From positions 2,914,001 to 2,978,000 of the forward strand of contig OZ250159.1 of assembly GCA_965237785.1 (NCBI GenBank): a DNA stretch of 64,000 bases, in the 5' to 3' direction. The stretch's first letter is position 1. Every line of letters starts with the position of its first letter. Positions 45,893 through 54,939 of this stretch are shown here, in pieces. The position numbers were made by a program, and so were the translations under genes. The notes under the pieces were generated by a model. That model had not been told where the DNA came from, ran no database searches, and saw only the letters and a list, made by a program, of their open reading frames with translations. Source of the stretch: UBA6522 sp965237785 (GTDB lineage: Bacteria; Pseudomonadota; Gammaproteobacteria; Steroidobacterales; Rariloculaceae).

Positions 45893-47557
45893 ATGTATAC
45901 CCAGTTCTTCGGGCTGACGGAGAAACCGTTCTCCATCACGCCGGACCCGCGCTACCTCTACATGAGTCAGCGCCACGCCGATGCGCTGGCGCATCTGCTC
46001 TACGGCATATCCGAGAGCGGTGGGTTCATCCAGCTCACCGGCGAAGTCGGCACCGGCAAGACCACGTTGGTCCGCAGCCTGTTCGAGCAGCTGCCGGACG
46101 AGGCGGACGTGGCGCTGATCCTCAATCCCGAGCTGACCACCGAGGAATTCCTCACCGCGATCACAGAGGAATTGGGTATCGACCCGCCGGCCGACCGTTC
46201 CGTCAAGGCGCTGGTGGACGGACTGAACGCCTATCTGTTGCAGGCCCATGGGCGTGGCCGGCGCACTGTGCTGATCGTCGATGAAGCCCAGAATCTCGGT
46301 ACCGAAATCCTCGAGCAGGTTCGTCTGCTGACCAACCTGGAGACGCCGAAGCAGAAGTTGCTGCAGATCATCCTCATCGGGCAACCGGAACTTCGGGAGG
46401 TGTTATCGCGGGAAGACATGCGCCAGGTGGCACAACGCATCACCGGACGGTATCACCTCGAGCCGCTGGGTCAGGCGGATACGACCAAGTATGTCGAACA
46501 CCGCATGCGCGTGGCAGGGGCCGCCGGACCCGTCTTCCGGACAACGGCCGTTCGTGAAATCTATCGCAGGTCCAAGGGCGTACCGCGGCTCATCAACGTG
46601 GTGGCGGACCGGGCGCTCCTGGCAGCCTACGCGCAGGAAACCCGGCGAATCGACCGCCGTCTGGTCCGACGCGCCGCGGCTGAAGTCTTCGGCGACCGCC
46701 AGGCCGGGCGCTGGCGGAGGCGGCTCGTGGCGGGTGCGGCGGCGGCTTCGTTCGTGGGGGTCGCCGCGCTTGGAGCAGCACTTTGGCTGCCTCGGGCGGG
46801 GGATGAGGCTGAACAATCGCTGGCGTCCGTGCCACCGCCGACGGTCGTACCGCCGCCCCGCCTGGCCGAAGCCACGGAAATTCTCGCCGTGGAATCGTTC
46901 GGGAGTCCGGCGGATGAAACGGTCTCGCTAACCGAATTGCTGGCAGACCCCGCCGTGCCGAAGGATACAACCGCAGCCTTTTCGACACTTTTCGACCTGT
47001 GGGGAACACCGTTCCAGCTCGGTGGCGATCCCGCCTGCCAGCAAGCGGAGACCCACGACCTGCGTTGCTGGTTTCAGCGGGGTTCACTCACGTACCTCAG
47101 GCGCCTCGACCGTCCGGCGATCCTGAGCCTGATCGGCGAGACCGGCGAGCAGTACCAGGTCGTATTGCAGGAATTGGACGCCGACACGGCCGGTCTTGCG
47201 CTGGGCGACCGCACGTACCGGACGAGTCTGGACGAGCTCGCCCGGTACTGGTACGGCGACAGCCTGATTTTGTGGAGGCCCGGCGCGACGCGGGGCGATG
47301 ATCTCGTCCCGGGGATGGCTGGGGAAGGCGTGCGATGGCTGCGGGAAAGCCTGGCACGCATCGGTGGAGAGCCCGGGGCCGGAGCCGATTTCGGGGCGGG
47401 CAACGCGATCTTCGACAGCACGCTTGAGGAGCGTGTCCGCGCCTATCAACGGGACCGTCGATTGAGCGTGGACGGAATCGCGGGTACGCAGACTCAGATC
47501 GCCATCAATACCGATCTGGAGGTTCCCGGTACCCCGCTACTATCCCGGGGTTACTGA
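45893..47557 (+). CDS. ExeA/GspA-like AAA ATPase of type II secretion
   Basis: A 554-residue membrane ATPase that, with GspB, helps assemble the secretin through peptidoglycan. Residues 1-270 hold the AAA domain opening MYTQFFGLTEKPFSITPDPR, with Walker A GEVGTGKTTL and Walker B TVLIVDEAQNLG. A membrane helix lies near 280-300 and a Pro-rich linker follows. The C-terminal part has a C39-like or substrate-binding segment and a peptidoglycan-binding repeat (VRAYQRDRRLSVDGIAGTQT). GspB begins 1 base after the stop. No other gsp genes are in the window. Confidence 0.9.
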   Translation: MYTQFFGLTEKPFSITPDPRYLYMSQRHADALAHLLYGISESGGFIQLTGEVGTGKTTLVRSLFEQLPDEADVALILNPELTTEEFLTAITEELGIDPPADRSVKALVDGLNAYLLQAHGRGRRTVLIVDEAQNLGTEILEQVRLLTNLETPKQKLLQIILIGQPELREVLSREDMRQVAQRITGRYHLEPLGQADTTKYVEHRMRVAGAAGPVFRTTAVREIYRRSKGVPRLINVVADRALLAAYAQETRRIDRRLVRRAAAEVFGDRQAGRWRRRLVAGAAAASFVGVAALGAALWLPRAGDEAEQSLASVPPPTVVPPPRLAEATEILAVESFGSPADETVSLTELLADPAVPKDTTAAFSTLFDLWGTPFQLGGDPACQQAETHDLRCWFQRGSLTYLRRLDRPAILSLIGETGEQYQVVLQELDADTAGLALGDRTYRTSLDELARYWYGDSLILWRPGATRGDDLVPGMAGEGVRWLRESLARIGGEPGAGADFGAGNAIFDSTLEERVRAYQRDRRLSVDGIAGTQTQIAINTDLEVPGTPLLSRGY

Positions 47558-47558
47558 C

Positions 47559-48182
47559 ATGTCGTTCATCCTCGATGCACTTAGAAAGTCGGAGACCGAG
47601 CGCCAGAAGGCCGAAGTCCCAGGAATCGGTGACGTGCCCCTCGTGGTGCACCGCAACCACGTGCCGAGCTGGATGGTTGGCGTGATTGCGGGTCTGAGCG
47701 GGTGTCTGGTGATGTTGATTTGGGTCTGGCTGCGGGACCCCGGACCCAGCGTGCCGCCTGACGTCGGCGGCGTGGCCGCATCGTCCACTGCAACCTCCCC
47801 GGGCGCATCTGCCCCGGTCACGCAGCAGAACCCTGAAGTCAGAGACCTGTCCATTGAGGCTCGGCAGTCAACAGGTTTCGCCGCACCTGGCGCCGAGAGT
47901 TCAAGCGCCGAGTCGTCCGTCGCGCGACCCATGGATCCGGCAGTTTCGGCCGCACCGACGCGCACACTGGCTCAGTTCCGCGCCGCCGGCGGCGCACTCC
48001 CCGAGCTGAATCTGGAGCTGCATGTTTACAGCGCCTCGGCAGCGGAACGCTTCGTGTTCATCAACTCGGCGAAATACCTTGAAGGCGAAACCCTGGCCGA
48101 TGGCCCGCGACTCGGCGCTATCACCGAGGAAGGCGCGGTGCTGGTCTTTCAGGGCCAGTCGCTGCTGTTGCCGCGAGAATAG
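47559..48182 (+). CDS. gspB: General secretion pathway protein GspB
   Basis: A 207-residue inner-membrane protein starting MSFILDALRKSETERQK, the invariant GspB opening. One membrane helix at about residues 38-60, then a Ser/Thr/Pro/Ala-rich periplasmic linker and a C-terminal GspB domain with LNLELHVYSASAAERFVFIN and GESLADGPRLG-like sequence. It partners the ExeA-like ATPase immediately upstream. Confidence 0.9.
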   Translation: MSFILDALRKSETERQKAEVPGIGDVPLVVHRNHVPSWMVGVIAGLSGCLVMLIWVWLRDPGPSVPPDVGGVAASSTATSPGASAPVTQQNPEVRDLSIEARQSTGFAAPGAESSSAESSVARPMDPAVSAAPTRTLAQFRAAGGALPELNLELHVYSASAAERFVFINSAKYLEGETLADGPRLGAITEEGAVLVFQGQSLLLPRE

Positions 48183-48246
48183 CGGTCCTACAGGAGGTAC
48201 TTGAGCCCGAAGGTCAACGACCAATGCTCGTCGCGGCAACCCTGTA

Positions 48247-48275
48247 TTGTGGGGACCACCTGAATTAACTACCAT
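48247..48275 (+). promoter_or_regulatory. Sigma-70-type promoter of the M24-ALDH-FAH-cupin operon
   Basis: TTGTGG (-35) and TACCAT (-10) are separated by exactly 17 bases. The match is moderate, but the LacI-type operator starts 2 bases after the -10 box, as at the second operator (59092). Confidence 0.6.
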
Positions 48276-48277
48276 AC

Positions 48278-48299
48278 CGGCTGCAAACGTTTGCAGCCG
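48278..48299. promoter_or_regulatory. 22-bp perfect palindrome, LacI-family operator
   Basis: The palindrome has core CTGCAAACGTTTGCAG and a central CG typical of LacI/GalR operators. It lies directly downstream of a -10 box, where a bound repressor would block transcription start. A near-identical site is at 59092-59107. Confidence 0.8.
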
Positions 48300-48310
48300 A
48301 AGCGCGCTCA

Positions 48311-48631
48311 ATGCCCACCTATACCTACCAAGTGATCTCACGCGACGACCGCGGCGGGGAACGATTCGAGGTCGTTCAGAGGATGGACGATGAGCCGCTG
48401 GAGGTTCATCCGGACACTGGCGAGCCGGTTCGCCGCGTCATCACCGGGGGCTCGGGGGTCTTGGGTCAGCCCGTTCGCCGCAGCACCGTGGTGAACAAGT
48501 CCCTGGCCGCGGCGACTCCATGCGGATGCAGCAAGACAGCTCTGGCGCAGCTGACACGTCCGGCGAGCCGCGGTCCACGACTCACCACCGATGCTTGCCG
48601 CGGGCACGGCGCCAGACCGCACAACCACTGA
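48311..48631 (+). CDS. FmdB-like small protein lacking the zinc cysteines
   Basis: A 106-residue protein starting MPTYTYQVISRDDRGGERFE and continuing with VVQRMDDEPLEVHPDTGEPV and RRVI. This is the FmdB/zinc-ribbon pattern, but the four metal cysteines are absent; the corresponding positions carry other residues. Such cysteine-free variants exist. A CGCSKTALAQL segment near the end keeps two cysteines. It is the first gene after the LacI-type operator and precedes the M24 gene by 29 bases. Role unknown, perhaps a small accessory factor. Confidence 0.65.
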   Translation: MPTYTYQVISRDDRGGERFEVVQRMDDEPLEVHPDTGEPVRRVITGGSGVLGQPVRRSTVVNKSLAAATPCGCSKTALAQLTRPASRGPRLTTDACRGHGARPHNH

Positions 48632-48660
48632 GACCTTCTTCGACCGAGAGGCGATCCATC

Positions 48661-49959
48661 ATGTCAAACGGCTATGATACGGCGAACGTGACCAACGGCG
48701 ACATCGACACAAATTGGAACTGGACGAGGCCCATCGCCGCGCCAGGACCGACGGCCGTCGACTTCGAGGAACGCGTCAATTTCGACCGCCTGCGCCGCTA
48801 CCGGGTAGCCCGCACCCGCTGGGCGCTCAGAAACTCCGGACTGGGCTCTGTGCTGTGCTTCGACAACAACAACATCCGCTACATTACCGGCAGCGTGATC
48901 GGAGAGTGGTCGCGGGACAAGATCTGCCGGTACGCGCTCTTCACCGCGGACTGCGAGCCCTACCTCTGGGATTTCGGCTCCGCGGCGACCCATCACCGGT
49001 TGTTCGCCCCCTGGCTGGACCCCCAGCGGTGCAAGGCCGGCATGCTTGGGCTGCGTGGTTCGGTCGCCGAAGAGGCCGGGCTATTCAAGCAAGCCGCCGA
49101 GGAAATCAAACAACTCCTCCAGCGCGAAGGTGTCGCCGACATGCCCGTCGGGGTCGACATCTGCGAGCCTCCGATGCTCTTCGCCCTGCAGGCGGCGGGA
49201 CTTGAAGTGCGCGACGGCCAGCAGACAATGCTCGACGCCCGCCAGATCAAGAGCATGGACGAGATCGTGCTGCTCAACATGTCCGCTGCCATCGTCGACG
49301 GCGCCTACCAGGGTATCTCCGAAGCGCTCAAGCCGGGCGCCAGAGAGAACGAGATGGTGGCGCTGGCCAACAAGCTCCTCTATGAGGCCGGGTCCGATGA
49401 CGTGGAGGCGATCAACGCCGTTTCCGGGGAACGATGCAGCCCCCATCCGCACAATTTCACCGACCGCATGTACCGCCCCGGCGATCAGGCGTTTTTCGAT
49501 GTGATCCAGTCCTATCTGGGTTATCGCACCTGCTACTACCGCACGCTCAACGTGGGTTCGTCGACACCGGCCCAGGAAGACGCCTACCGGCGGGCGCGGG
49601 AATGGATCGATGTCGCCATCGACCTGGTTCGGCCCGGAGTCACCACCGACCGGATCGCCGCGCTATGGCCCAAGGCGCCGGAATTCGGCTTCGCCAACGA
49701 GATGGAGGCCTTTGGGCTGCAGTTCGGCCACGGCCTGGGGCTGGCGCTGCACGAGCGTCCCATCATCAGCCGGTTGGTCTCCTTCGAAAATCCCTTCGAA
49801 TTGCGGGAAGGCATGGTATTTGCGCTGGAGACGTACTGCCCGGCGGCCGACGGAAACGGCGCGGCGCGGATCGAGGAAGAGGTTGTGGTGACCCCGGACG
49901 GGTGCAGGGTCATTACCCTCTTCCCGGCCCAGGATCTGTTTATCGCCAACAAGTACTAG
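48661..49959 (+). CDS. M24-family (DddP/creatinase-like) hydrolase or lyase
   Basis: A 432-residue pita-bread enzyme. The N-terminal creatinase-like domain includes VLCFDNNNIRYITGS and LWDFGSAATH, closely recalling DMSP lyase DddP. The C-terminal domain keeps FGHGLGLALHERP, FALETYCPA and EEEVVVTPDG, which supply His and two Glu ligands. The three Asp positions read FFDVI and CYYRT, so two of three aspartates are replaced. It may therefore act without metal, as creatinase does, or bind only one ion. ATG 48661 is chosen for GAGAGG upstream. It is coupled to the aldehyde dehydrogenase 3 bases downstream. Substrate unknown. Confidence 0.8.
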   Translation: MSNGYDTANVTNGDIDTNWNWTRPIAAPGPTAVDFEERVNFDRLRRYRVARTRWALRNSGLGSVLCFDNNNIRYITGSVIGEWSRDKICRYALFTADCEPYLWDFGSAATHHRLFAPWLDPQRCKAGMLGLRGSVAEEAGLFKQAAEEIKQLLQREGVADMPVGVDICEPPMLFALQAAGLEVRDGQQTMLDARQIKSMDEIVLLNMSAAIVDGAYQGISEALKPGARENEMVALANKLLYEAGSDDVEAINAVSGERCSPHPHNFTDRMYRPGDQAFFDVIQSYLGYRTCYYRTLNVGSSTPAQEDAYRRAREWIDVAIDLVRPGVTTDRIAALWPKAPEFGFANEMEAFGLQFGHGLGLALHERPIISRLVSFENPFELREGMVFALETYCPAADGNGAARIEEEVVVTPDGCRVITLFPAQDLFIANKY

Positions 49960-49962
49960 CCC

Positions 49963-51405
49963 ATGTCTCAACCTAAAATGCGGACGAAACTGTTTATCGG
50001 CGGCGAATGGTGCGCAGCAGCGGACCGTGGGACCTTCCCGGTGGAAGATCCGTCCACCGAGACGACCATCGCCGAGGTGGCGAGCGCCACGGTGGCGGAC
50101 GTCACCAGGACTGTCGAAGTCGCGCACGACGCGGGCCTGGAGTGGGCGAAGCGCGCCCCAAGGGAACGCGCGGAGGTGCTTCGGCGCGCCTGGGAACTGC
50201 TCACGGAGAACCGCGATACGATCGCCGAATACATCGTCCGGGAAAACGGCAAGGCGCTGCCTGACGCCTATGGGGAAACCGACTACTCGACGGAGTTCTT
50301 TCGCTGGTACTCCGAGGAAGCGGTCCGCAACTACGGAGAGATCCTTACTTCGCCTTCGGGCGGCAACCGGATTGTCGTGCTCCAACAGCCCATCGGCGTC
50401 AGCGTGCTGATCACCCCGTGGAATTATCCCGCGGCCATGGCCACGCGCAAGATCGCGCCGGCCATCGCCGCCGGCTGCCCGGTCATACTCAAACCGGCGT
50501 CCGATACGCCGCTGACGGCATTGCTCGTGGCGGAAATCCTCACCGAGGCGGGCGTGCCGCCGGGGGTGATGAACGTGGTCCCGTCGCGCCGCTCCGGCGA
50601 GGTGGCCAACGCCATGCTGCACCATCCGCTGGTGCGCAAGCTGTCGTTCACCGGCTCCACCGAAGTGGGTCGATCCCTGCTGCGGGAAGCATCCGACTGC
50701 ATCGTCGATTGCTCCATGGAATTGGGCGGCAACGCACCCTTCCTGGTATTCGATGACGCCGACATCGACGCCGCCGTGCAGGGCGCGATGATTGCCAAGA
50801 TGCGCAACGGCGGCGAAGCCTGTACCGCCGCGAACCGTTTCTACGCTCACCGGCGTGTCTATGAAGAGTTTACCGAGAAGTTTGCCGCGGCCATGCGGTC
50901 GATCAAGGTCGGACCGGGGCTTGAGCCGGGGGTGGAGTTGGGCCCGATGGTTAACGCCCGGGCGATCGAGGATATGCACCGGCTTGTCGACGACGCAACG
51001 GCCAAGGGTTCTGCGGTGCTCACCGGTGGTGCGCCCCTGGACCGTGTTGGCCACTACTATCCCCCGACGGTCCTGGCGGAGGTTCCCGAAGAAGCCGACA
51101 TCCTGCGCGAGGAAGTCTTCGGGCCGGTGGCGCCTGTGGTGTCGTTCAATGATGACGAGGAAGCCATCCAGGCGGCCAACAACACCGAGTACGGCCTGGT
51201 ATCCTATCTGTACACCGGCAACCTCAAGCGCGGCATGGCGGCCTCGGAACGCCTGGACGCCGGGATGATCGGACTCAATCGCGGCCTGGTTTCAGACCCC
51301 GCCGCGCCCTTCGGTGGCACCAAGCAGAGCGGTCTCGGCCGCGAGGGCTCCCACGAAGGCATGATGGAGTACATGGAGACCAAGTACATCGCCGTCGAGT
51401 GGTAG
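49963..51405 (+). CDS. NAD(P)-dependent aldehyde dehydrogenase (succinate-semialdehyde type)
   Basis: A 480-residue aldehyde dehydrogenase. N-terminal LFIGGEWCAAADRGTFPVED, the PWNYPAAMATRKIAPAIAAG cofactor loop, catalytic Glu in ELGGNAPFLVF and Cys in NGGEACTAANRFYAH are intact, and the ending PFGGTKQSGLGREGSHEG is typical of GabD-like enzymes. It follows the M24 gene with a 3-base gap and precedes the FAH gene by 44 bases. In context it probably oxidises an aldehyde made in the same pathway. Confidence 0.92.
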   Translation: MSQPKMRTKLFIGGEWCAAADRGTFPVEDPSTETTIAEVASATVADVTRTVEVAHDAGLEWAKRAPRERAEVLRRAWELLTENRDTIAEYIVRENGKALPDAYGETDYSTEFFRWYSEEAVRNYGEILTSPSGGNRIVVLQQPIGVSVLITPWNYPAAMATRKIAPAIAAGCPVILKPASDTPLTALLVAEILTEAGVPPGVMNVVPSRRSGEVANAMLHHPLVRKLSFTGSTEVGRSLLREASDCIVDCSMELGGNAPFLVFDDADIDAAVQGAMIAKMRNGGEACTAANRFYAHRRVYEEFTEKFAAAMRSIKVGPGLEPGVELGPMVNARAIEDMHRLVDDATAKGSAVLTGGAPLDRVGHYYPPTVLAEVPEEADILREEVFGPVAPVVSFNDDEEAIQAANNTEYGLVSYLYTGNLKRGMAASERLDAGMIGLNRGLVSDPAAPFGGTKQSGLGREGSHEGMMEYMETKYIAVEW

Positions 51406-51449
51406 CGGCGATCTCCTGAGTTTCCGCCTTTAGCGAGAGGTGAGATGCG

Positions 51450-52307
51450 TTGAAGCTCTGCCGATTCAACGAGACGCGCCTGGGGTACGTTCAGGGCGAC
51501 AGCGTGCTCGATGTGACCGCGGCGTTGGATGCCCTGCCGGAGGCTCGCTGGCCGCTGCCGGCACGCGGGGATTTGTTGATTCGCCATTTCGGTGCCGTCC
51601 GGGAACGAGTTGACGAACTACGGGGCGCGGCCACGGAGTATGGGCTCTCCCGGGTTTCGCTCTGCAGCCCGGTGGCCAATCCCACGAAGTTGATCGGCGC
51701 CCCGGTCAACTACCAGAGGCATATCGACGAAGCGGAAGTCGACGAAGGTATCATCTTCGATCAGAACAAGATCAAACCCATCAGCGAATCGCTGTGTTTC
51801 CTGAAGGCCGTATCGTCGCTCGTTGGTCCCGCCGAAGGGGTCACACGAAGTTTTCCGGACCGACGCACGGACCATGAGGTGGAACTCGCCGTGGTGATCG
51901 GCCATGAAACTCGCGGGATCCCCTACGAGCGTGCCCTGGCGTGTGTTGCCGGCTACGCCATCGGCCTGGACATGACTGTGCGGGGCGGGGAAGATCGCAG
52001 CATTCGAAAGTCGGTAGACAGCTATTCCGTGCTTGGCCCCTGGCTCACGACCGCGGACGAGATCGAGAATCCCGACAATCTCGATCTGACCTTGCGGCTC
52101 AACGGCGAGGTTCGTCAGAGCTCCAATACGCGCCATCTGATATACGATGTGAAGATGTTGATCTCCAGGTGCTCCGAGTTCTATACGCTTCTGCCCGGCG
52201 ACGTGATCTACACGGGCACCCCGGCGGGTGTGGGACCCGTCAAGCCGGGGGACGTTCTGGAGTGTGAAATCGAGGGAATTGGCGCAATGCGTGTGCCGGT
52301 GTGTTAA
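51450..52307 (+). CDS. Fumarylacetoacetate hydrolase-family protein
   Basis: A 285-residue FAH-family enzyme: IGAPVNYQRHIDEA, RTDHEVELAVVIG and DVIYTGTPAGVGPVKPGD carry the family's metal ligands (E, E, D). Such enzymes cleave C-C bonds of acylpyruvates or decarboxylate oxaloacetate. Start is TTG 51450 behind GAGAGGTGAG. Immediately followed, 12 bases on, by a gentisate-dioxygenase-like cupin; in gentisate degradation an FAH protein is the fumarylpyruvate hydrolase, but no maleylpyruvate isomerase is seen here. Confidence 0.9.
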   Translation: MKLCRFNETRLGYVQGDSVLDVTAALDALPEARWPLPARGDLLIRHFGAVRERVDELRGAATEYGLSRVSLCSPVANPTKLIGAPVNYQRHIDEAEVDEGIIFDQNKIKPISESLCFLKAVSSLVGPAEGVTRSFPDRRTDHEVELAVVIGHETRGIPYERALACVAGYAIGLDMTVRGGEDRSIRKSVDSYSVLGPWLTTADEIENPDNLDLTLRLNGEVRQSSNTRHLIYDVKMLISRCSEFYTLLPGDVIYTGTPAGVGPVKPGDVLECEIEGIGAMRVPVC

Positions 52308-52319
52308 GCGGAATTTACC

Positions 52320-53399
52320 GTGGCCACGAAACTGAATCCGAGGCATGTTCAGGTCGACACGGCCGAACTCCGCGACACCTGGCCGGATTTCTACCGCGAC
52401 ACAAAGGGCACGCTGCTCTGGCCGCTTTGGGAAGAAATGAACAAGTTCGCTTCCCGGACGGAGCCAGGATCAGCCATGCTGCCGGCGCTTTGGCGCTACA
52501 GCGAAGTACGGCCACTGGTGATGCAGAGCGCGGACATTCTCTCGGCGGAGGAGGCGGAACGGCGCGTACTGGCGCTGATGAATCCGGGCCTCGATCCACT
52601 GATGGCCGTGACACCAACCATCTACGCGGGCTATCAGCTGCTGATGCCCGGCGAGGCCGCGCCATCACACCGTCACAGTCCGGCGGCGTTCCGGTTCATC
52701 CTGGAGGGCGGTGGCGCCTACACCGCGGTGAACGGCGAGCGGACCTACATGTATCCCGGCGATTTCGTCGTCACGCCTTCGATGACCTGGCACGATCACG
52801 GTAACGAAACCGACGTGCCGATGATCTGGCTCGACGGGCTCGATTGGCCCCTCACGAACAAGCTCGGGCTGACGTACTTCGAGGCGTATCCCAAGTTTCA
52901 GCACCCACAAACCCGGCCGCCGGGCGATTCCTCGGCCCGCTACGGGATGGGAGTCACTCCGCTTGAGCATGACCACGGCGCCAACCACACGCCGATCGTC
53001 AATTACACTTTCGAATGGACCCGGGAAGTGCTGGCCGTGATGAGCCGGTCCAGTGAGCCGGATGCTTGCCACGGCATCAAAACAAGGTACACCAACCCGT
53101 TGACCGGAAACGACGCCATACCGACGCTGTCGACATTTATCCAGCTATTGCCGGCGAACTTCTGCGGCGCACCCTATCGGCAGACCGACGCCTGCGTCTA
53201 TTCCGTGGTCGAGGGATATGGGCGCACGGAAATCGGCGATACCGTGTTCGAATGGGGTCCGAAGGATACGTTCGTCATTCCCATCTGGGCTCAGCATCGC
53301 CATTTCGCGGGCGCCGAAGACGTGGTGCTGTTTAGCTTCTCCGACCGAGGGTTACAGGAGAAACTCGGGCTCTGGCGAGAGCAGCGTCCAGCCGGTTGA
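52320..53399 (+). CDS. Bicupin dioxygenase, gentisate 1,2-dioxygenase-like
   Basis: A 359-residue two-cupin protein. The first cupin keeps the iron ligands: the HRHSPAAFRFILEG stretch (two His) and MTWHDHGNE (third His). The ends of the two domains (LWRYSEVRPLVM, PIWAQHRHFAGAED) match gentisate and related ring-cleaving dioxygenases. It would open an aromatic ring bearing OH and COOH groups, though related cupins cleave other substrates. GTG start. It is the last gene of the LacI-controlled unit; the gene beyond is convergent. Confidence 0.88.
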   Translation: MATKLNPRHVQVDTAELRDTWPDFYRDTKGTLLWPLWEEMNKFASRTEPGSAMLPALWRYSEVRPLVMQSADILSAEEAERRVLALMNPGLDPLMAVTPTIYAGYQLLMPGEAAPSHRHSPAAFRFILEGGGAYTAVNGERTYMYPGDFVVTPSMTWHDHGNETDVPMIWLDGLDWPLTNKLGLTYFEAYPKFQHPQTRPPGDSSARYGMGVTPLEHDHGANHTPIVNYTFEWTREVLAVMSRSSEPDACHGIKTRYTNPLTGNDAIPTLSTFIQLLPANFCGAPYRQTDACVYSVVEGYGRTEIGDTVFEWGPKDTFVIPIWAQHRHFAGAEDVVLFSFSDRGLQEKLGLWREQRPAG

Positions 53400-53429
53400 T
53401 CGGATACGCCATCTACGAGCGCACCCGGC

Positions 53430-54242
53430 CTACGAAGCGATGGACAGGTCCGGGGTCTCGTAGAGACGGCATCGCTGCTCATCCAGGCCTTTCCAGAACG
53501 CGTAGACCCCGTCGAGCATTTCGTTGGCGTTGAGGATAAACGCATCCTCGTCAACTTCGCGCGCGCCGCAAAAGGCTTCCAATTCGTCCCAGGTGTGCTG
53601 GGCGTGGGTTTGCTCCAGCTTGGCATGCCACGTGAAGAAAGCGAGGTTGAGGTTCGGCAATCCCTGGCGGAACTTGAATGTCTTGAAGCCCTGCACCAAC
53701 TCGTCCCAGAAACCCGCCGCGGCCCAGTTCTCCACCGCCCAGGACGCGGCCTCGGCTACAGCGTAGTCTTCGCTGCCATACAGGCGCATCAGTTCGTCGC
53801 AGAAGCGCCGGGTTGCGGGCGTGGCGAAGCGCCGCTTGCCGAGCTCTGCCAGAGTCAGGTTCAACGGCTTTGCCATGCGCAGCAACAACTCGAAGTGCGC
53901 GGCGCTGAAGTGGAAGGTACCGCCCTCAATCGTGCCGTCCAGGCTGCCTAACCTGGCGTCGTCCCGGGTACGGCCACGAAACCCGACCCCGATCTCGTTG
54001 GCGAGGATTTCCTTGGAGGCTCGCATTTCCTCGATGCTCTCCGCGTTGACCATCTTGCGAAGTTGCGCGAACAGGAACTCGTTGGAAAAGACAGAGAACT
54101 GAACCATGAAGGCCCGCGCCTGCTCGCGGGTGATGTCACCATTCCGGAACCATCGAGTGTATGGATTGGCGGCAATGACGGGGTGATTCAAGACCTCTTG
54201 TTGCAGGCGATGCTTGAACCGCCTCAGGGATGACTTGTTCAT
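53430..54242 (-). CDS. Haem-oxygenase-like putative di-iron oxidase (iron-containing redox enzyme family)
   Basis: A 270-residue all-helical protein of the TenA/PqqC/haem-oxygenase-like fold. Candidate metal ligands are the Glu in EILANEIGVG and the cluster HAKLEQTHAQHTWDELE. RWFRNGDITREQARAFMVQF is a usual N-terminal signature. Members oxidise or fragment fatty acids or amino acids, but this one's substrate is not known. It is divergent from an Lrp/AsnC regulator across an A+T-rich promoter region, which suggests that the regulator controls it. Confidence 0.78.
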   Translation of the reverse strand: MNKSSLRRFKHRLQQEVLNHPVIAANPYTRWFRNGDITREQARAFMVQFSVFSNEFLFAQLRKMVNAESIEEMRASKEILANEIGVGFRGRTRDDARLGSLDGTIEGGTFHFSAAHFELLLRMAKPLNLTLAELGKRRFATPATRRFCDELMRLYGSEDYAVAEAASWAVENWAAAGFWDELVQGFKTFKFRQGLPNLNLAFFTWHAKLEQTHAQHTWDELEAFCGAREVDEDAFILNANEMLDGVYAFWKGLDEQRCRLYETPDLSIAS

Positions 54243-54369
54243 AAATATAGCTCCGGGCTAATTTTCGATAACTTAAATATTAGCCCGAGTTGCGTAGATT
54301 TATTGATCTTTTTAGTATATATATTTGATAATATTTAGGTGTATTACCTATTATTATAGATACCATTGA
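54243..54369. promoter_or_regulatory. A+T-rich divergent promoter region with an inverted repeat
   Basis: A 127-bp region of very low G+C between the di-iron oxidase gene and the Lrp/AsnC gene. CGGGCTAAT (54254-54262) and ATTAGCCCG (54279-54287) are inverted with a 16-base spacer, a likely operator near the oxidase start. Further on are several TATA-like boxes (54317-54345). Confidence 0.6.
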
Positions 54370-54861
54370 ATGAATACCCTAACTCATACCCTCGATGCCA
54401 TCGACCTCAAGATTCTCGCCGAACTCCAGCCCGACGCTCGCCTTAGCATCACGGAGTTAGCCAACCGGGTGGCTCTGACCACGACACCGTGCGCCCGGCG
54501 CGTTCGCCAGCTCGAGCGGGCCGGCTTGATCAGCAGCTATGTCACGCTACTGGACCAGCACGCCATCGGCTTGCCGGTCAACGCCTTCGTGGAAGTCCGC
54601 CTAACGCGCGAGGGGCACGAGGAAGTAGCGGCGTTCGAGTCCAGCGTTCGCCGCTATCCCGAAGTCATGGAGTGCTGGGCCATGTCGGGCGGCTATGACT
54701 ATTTCCTGCGCGTCGTCACGGCGGACCTGCAAGCCTACAACCGTTTCCTGCGCGACAGACTGTTGTGCCTGCCCTCGGTGAGCCATGTGGAGACCGGGTT
54801 CGGCCTTGAGCGTGTCCTTGGCCGGACGGCGCTCCCCCTGGACCACCTGGCCCGCCGGTAG
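54370..54861 (+). CDS. Lrp/AsnC-family transcription regulator
   Basis: A 163-residue regulator. N-terminal helix-turn-helix ILAELQPDARLSITELANRV with CARRVRQLERAGLISSYVTL, and a C-terminal ligand-binding RAM domain with VNAFVEVRL and GGYDYFLRVV. Lrp proteins usually sense amino acids. Divergent from the di-iron oxidase gene, its probable target along with its own gene. Confidence 0.93.
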   Translation: MNTLTHTLDAIDLKILAELQPDARLSITELANRVALTTTPCARRVRQLERAGLISSYVTLLDQHAIGLPVNAFVEVRLTREGHEEVAAFESSVRRYPEVMECWAMSGGYDYFLRVVTADLQAYNRFLRDRLLCLPSVSHVETGFGLERVLGRTALPLDHLARR

Positions 54862-54939
54862 CGGGCAGCCGTCAATTCTCGATACGGGACCTTGTTTTGA
54901 CCTTTCTGGCTTTAGATTATCCATGCTACGCTCCAGAGC

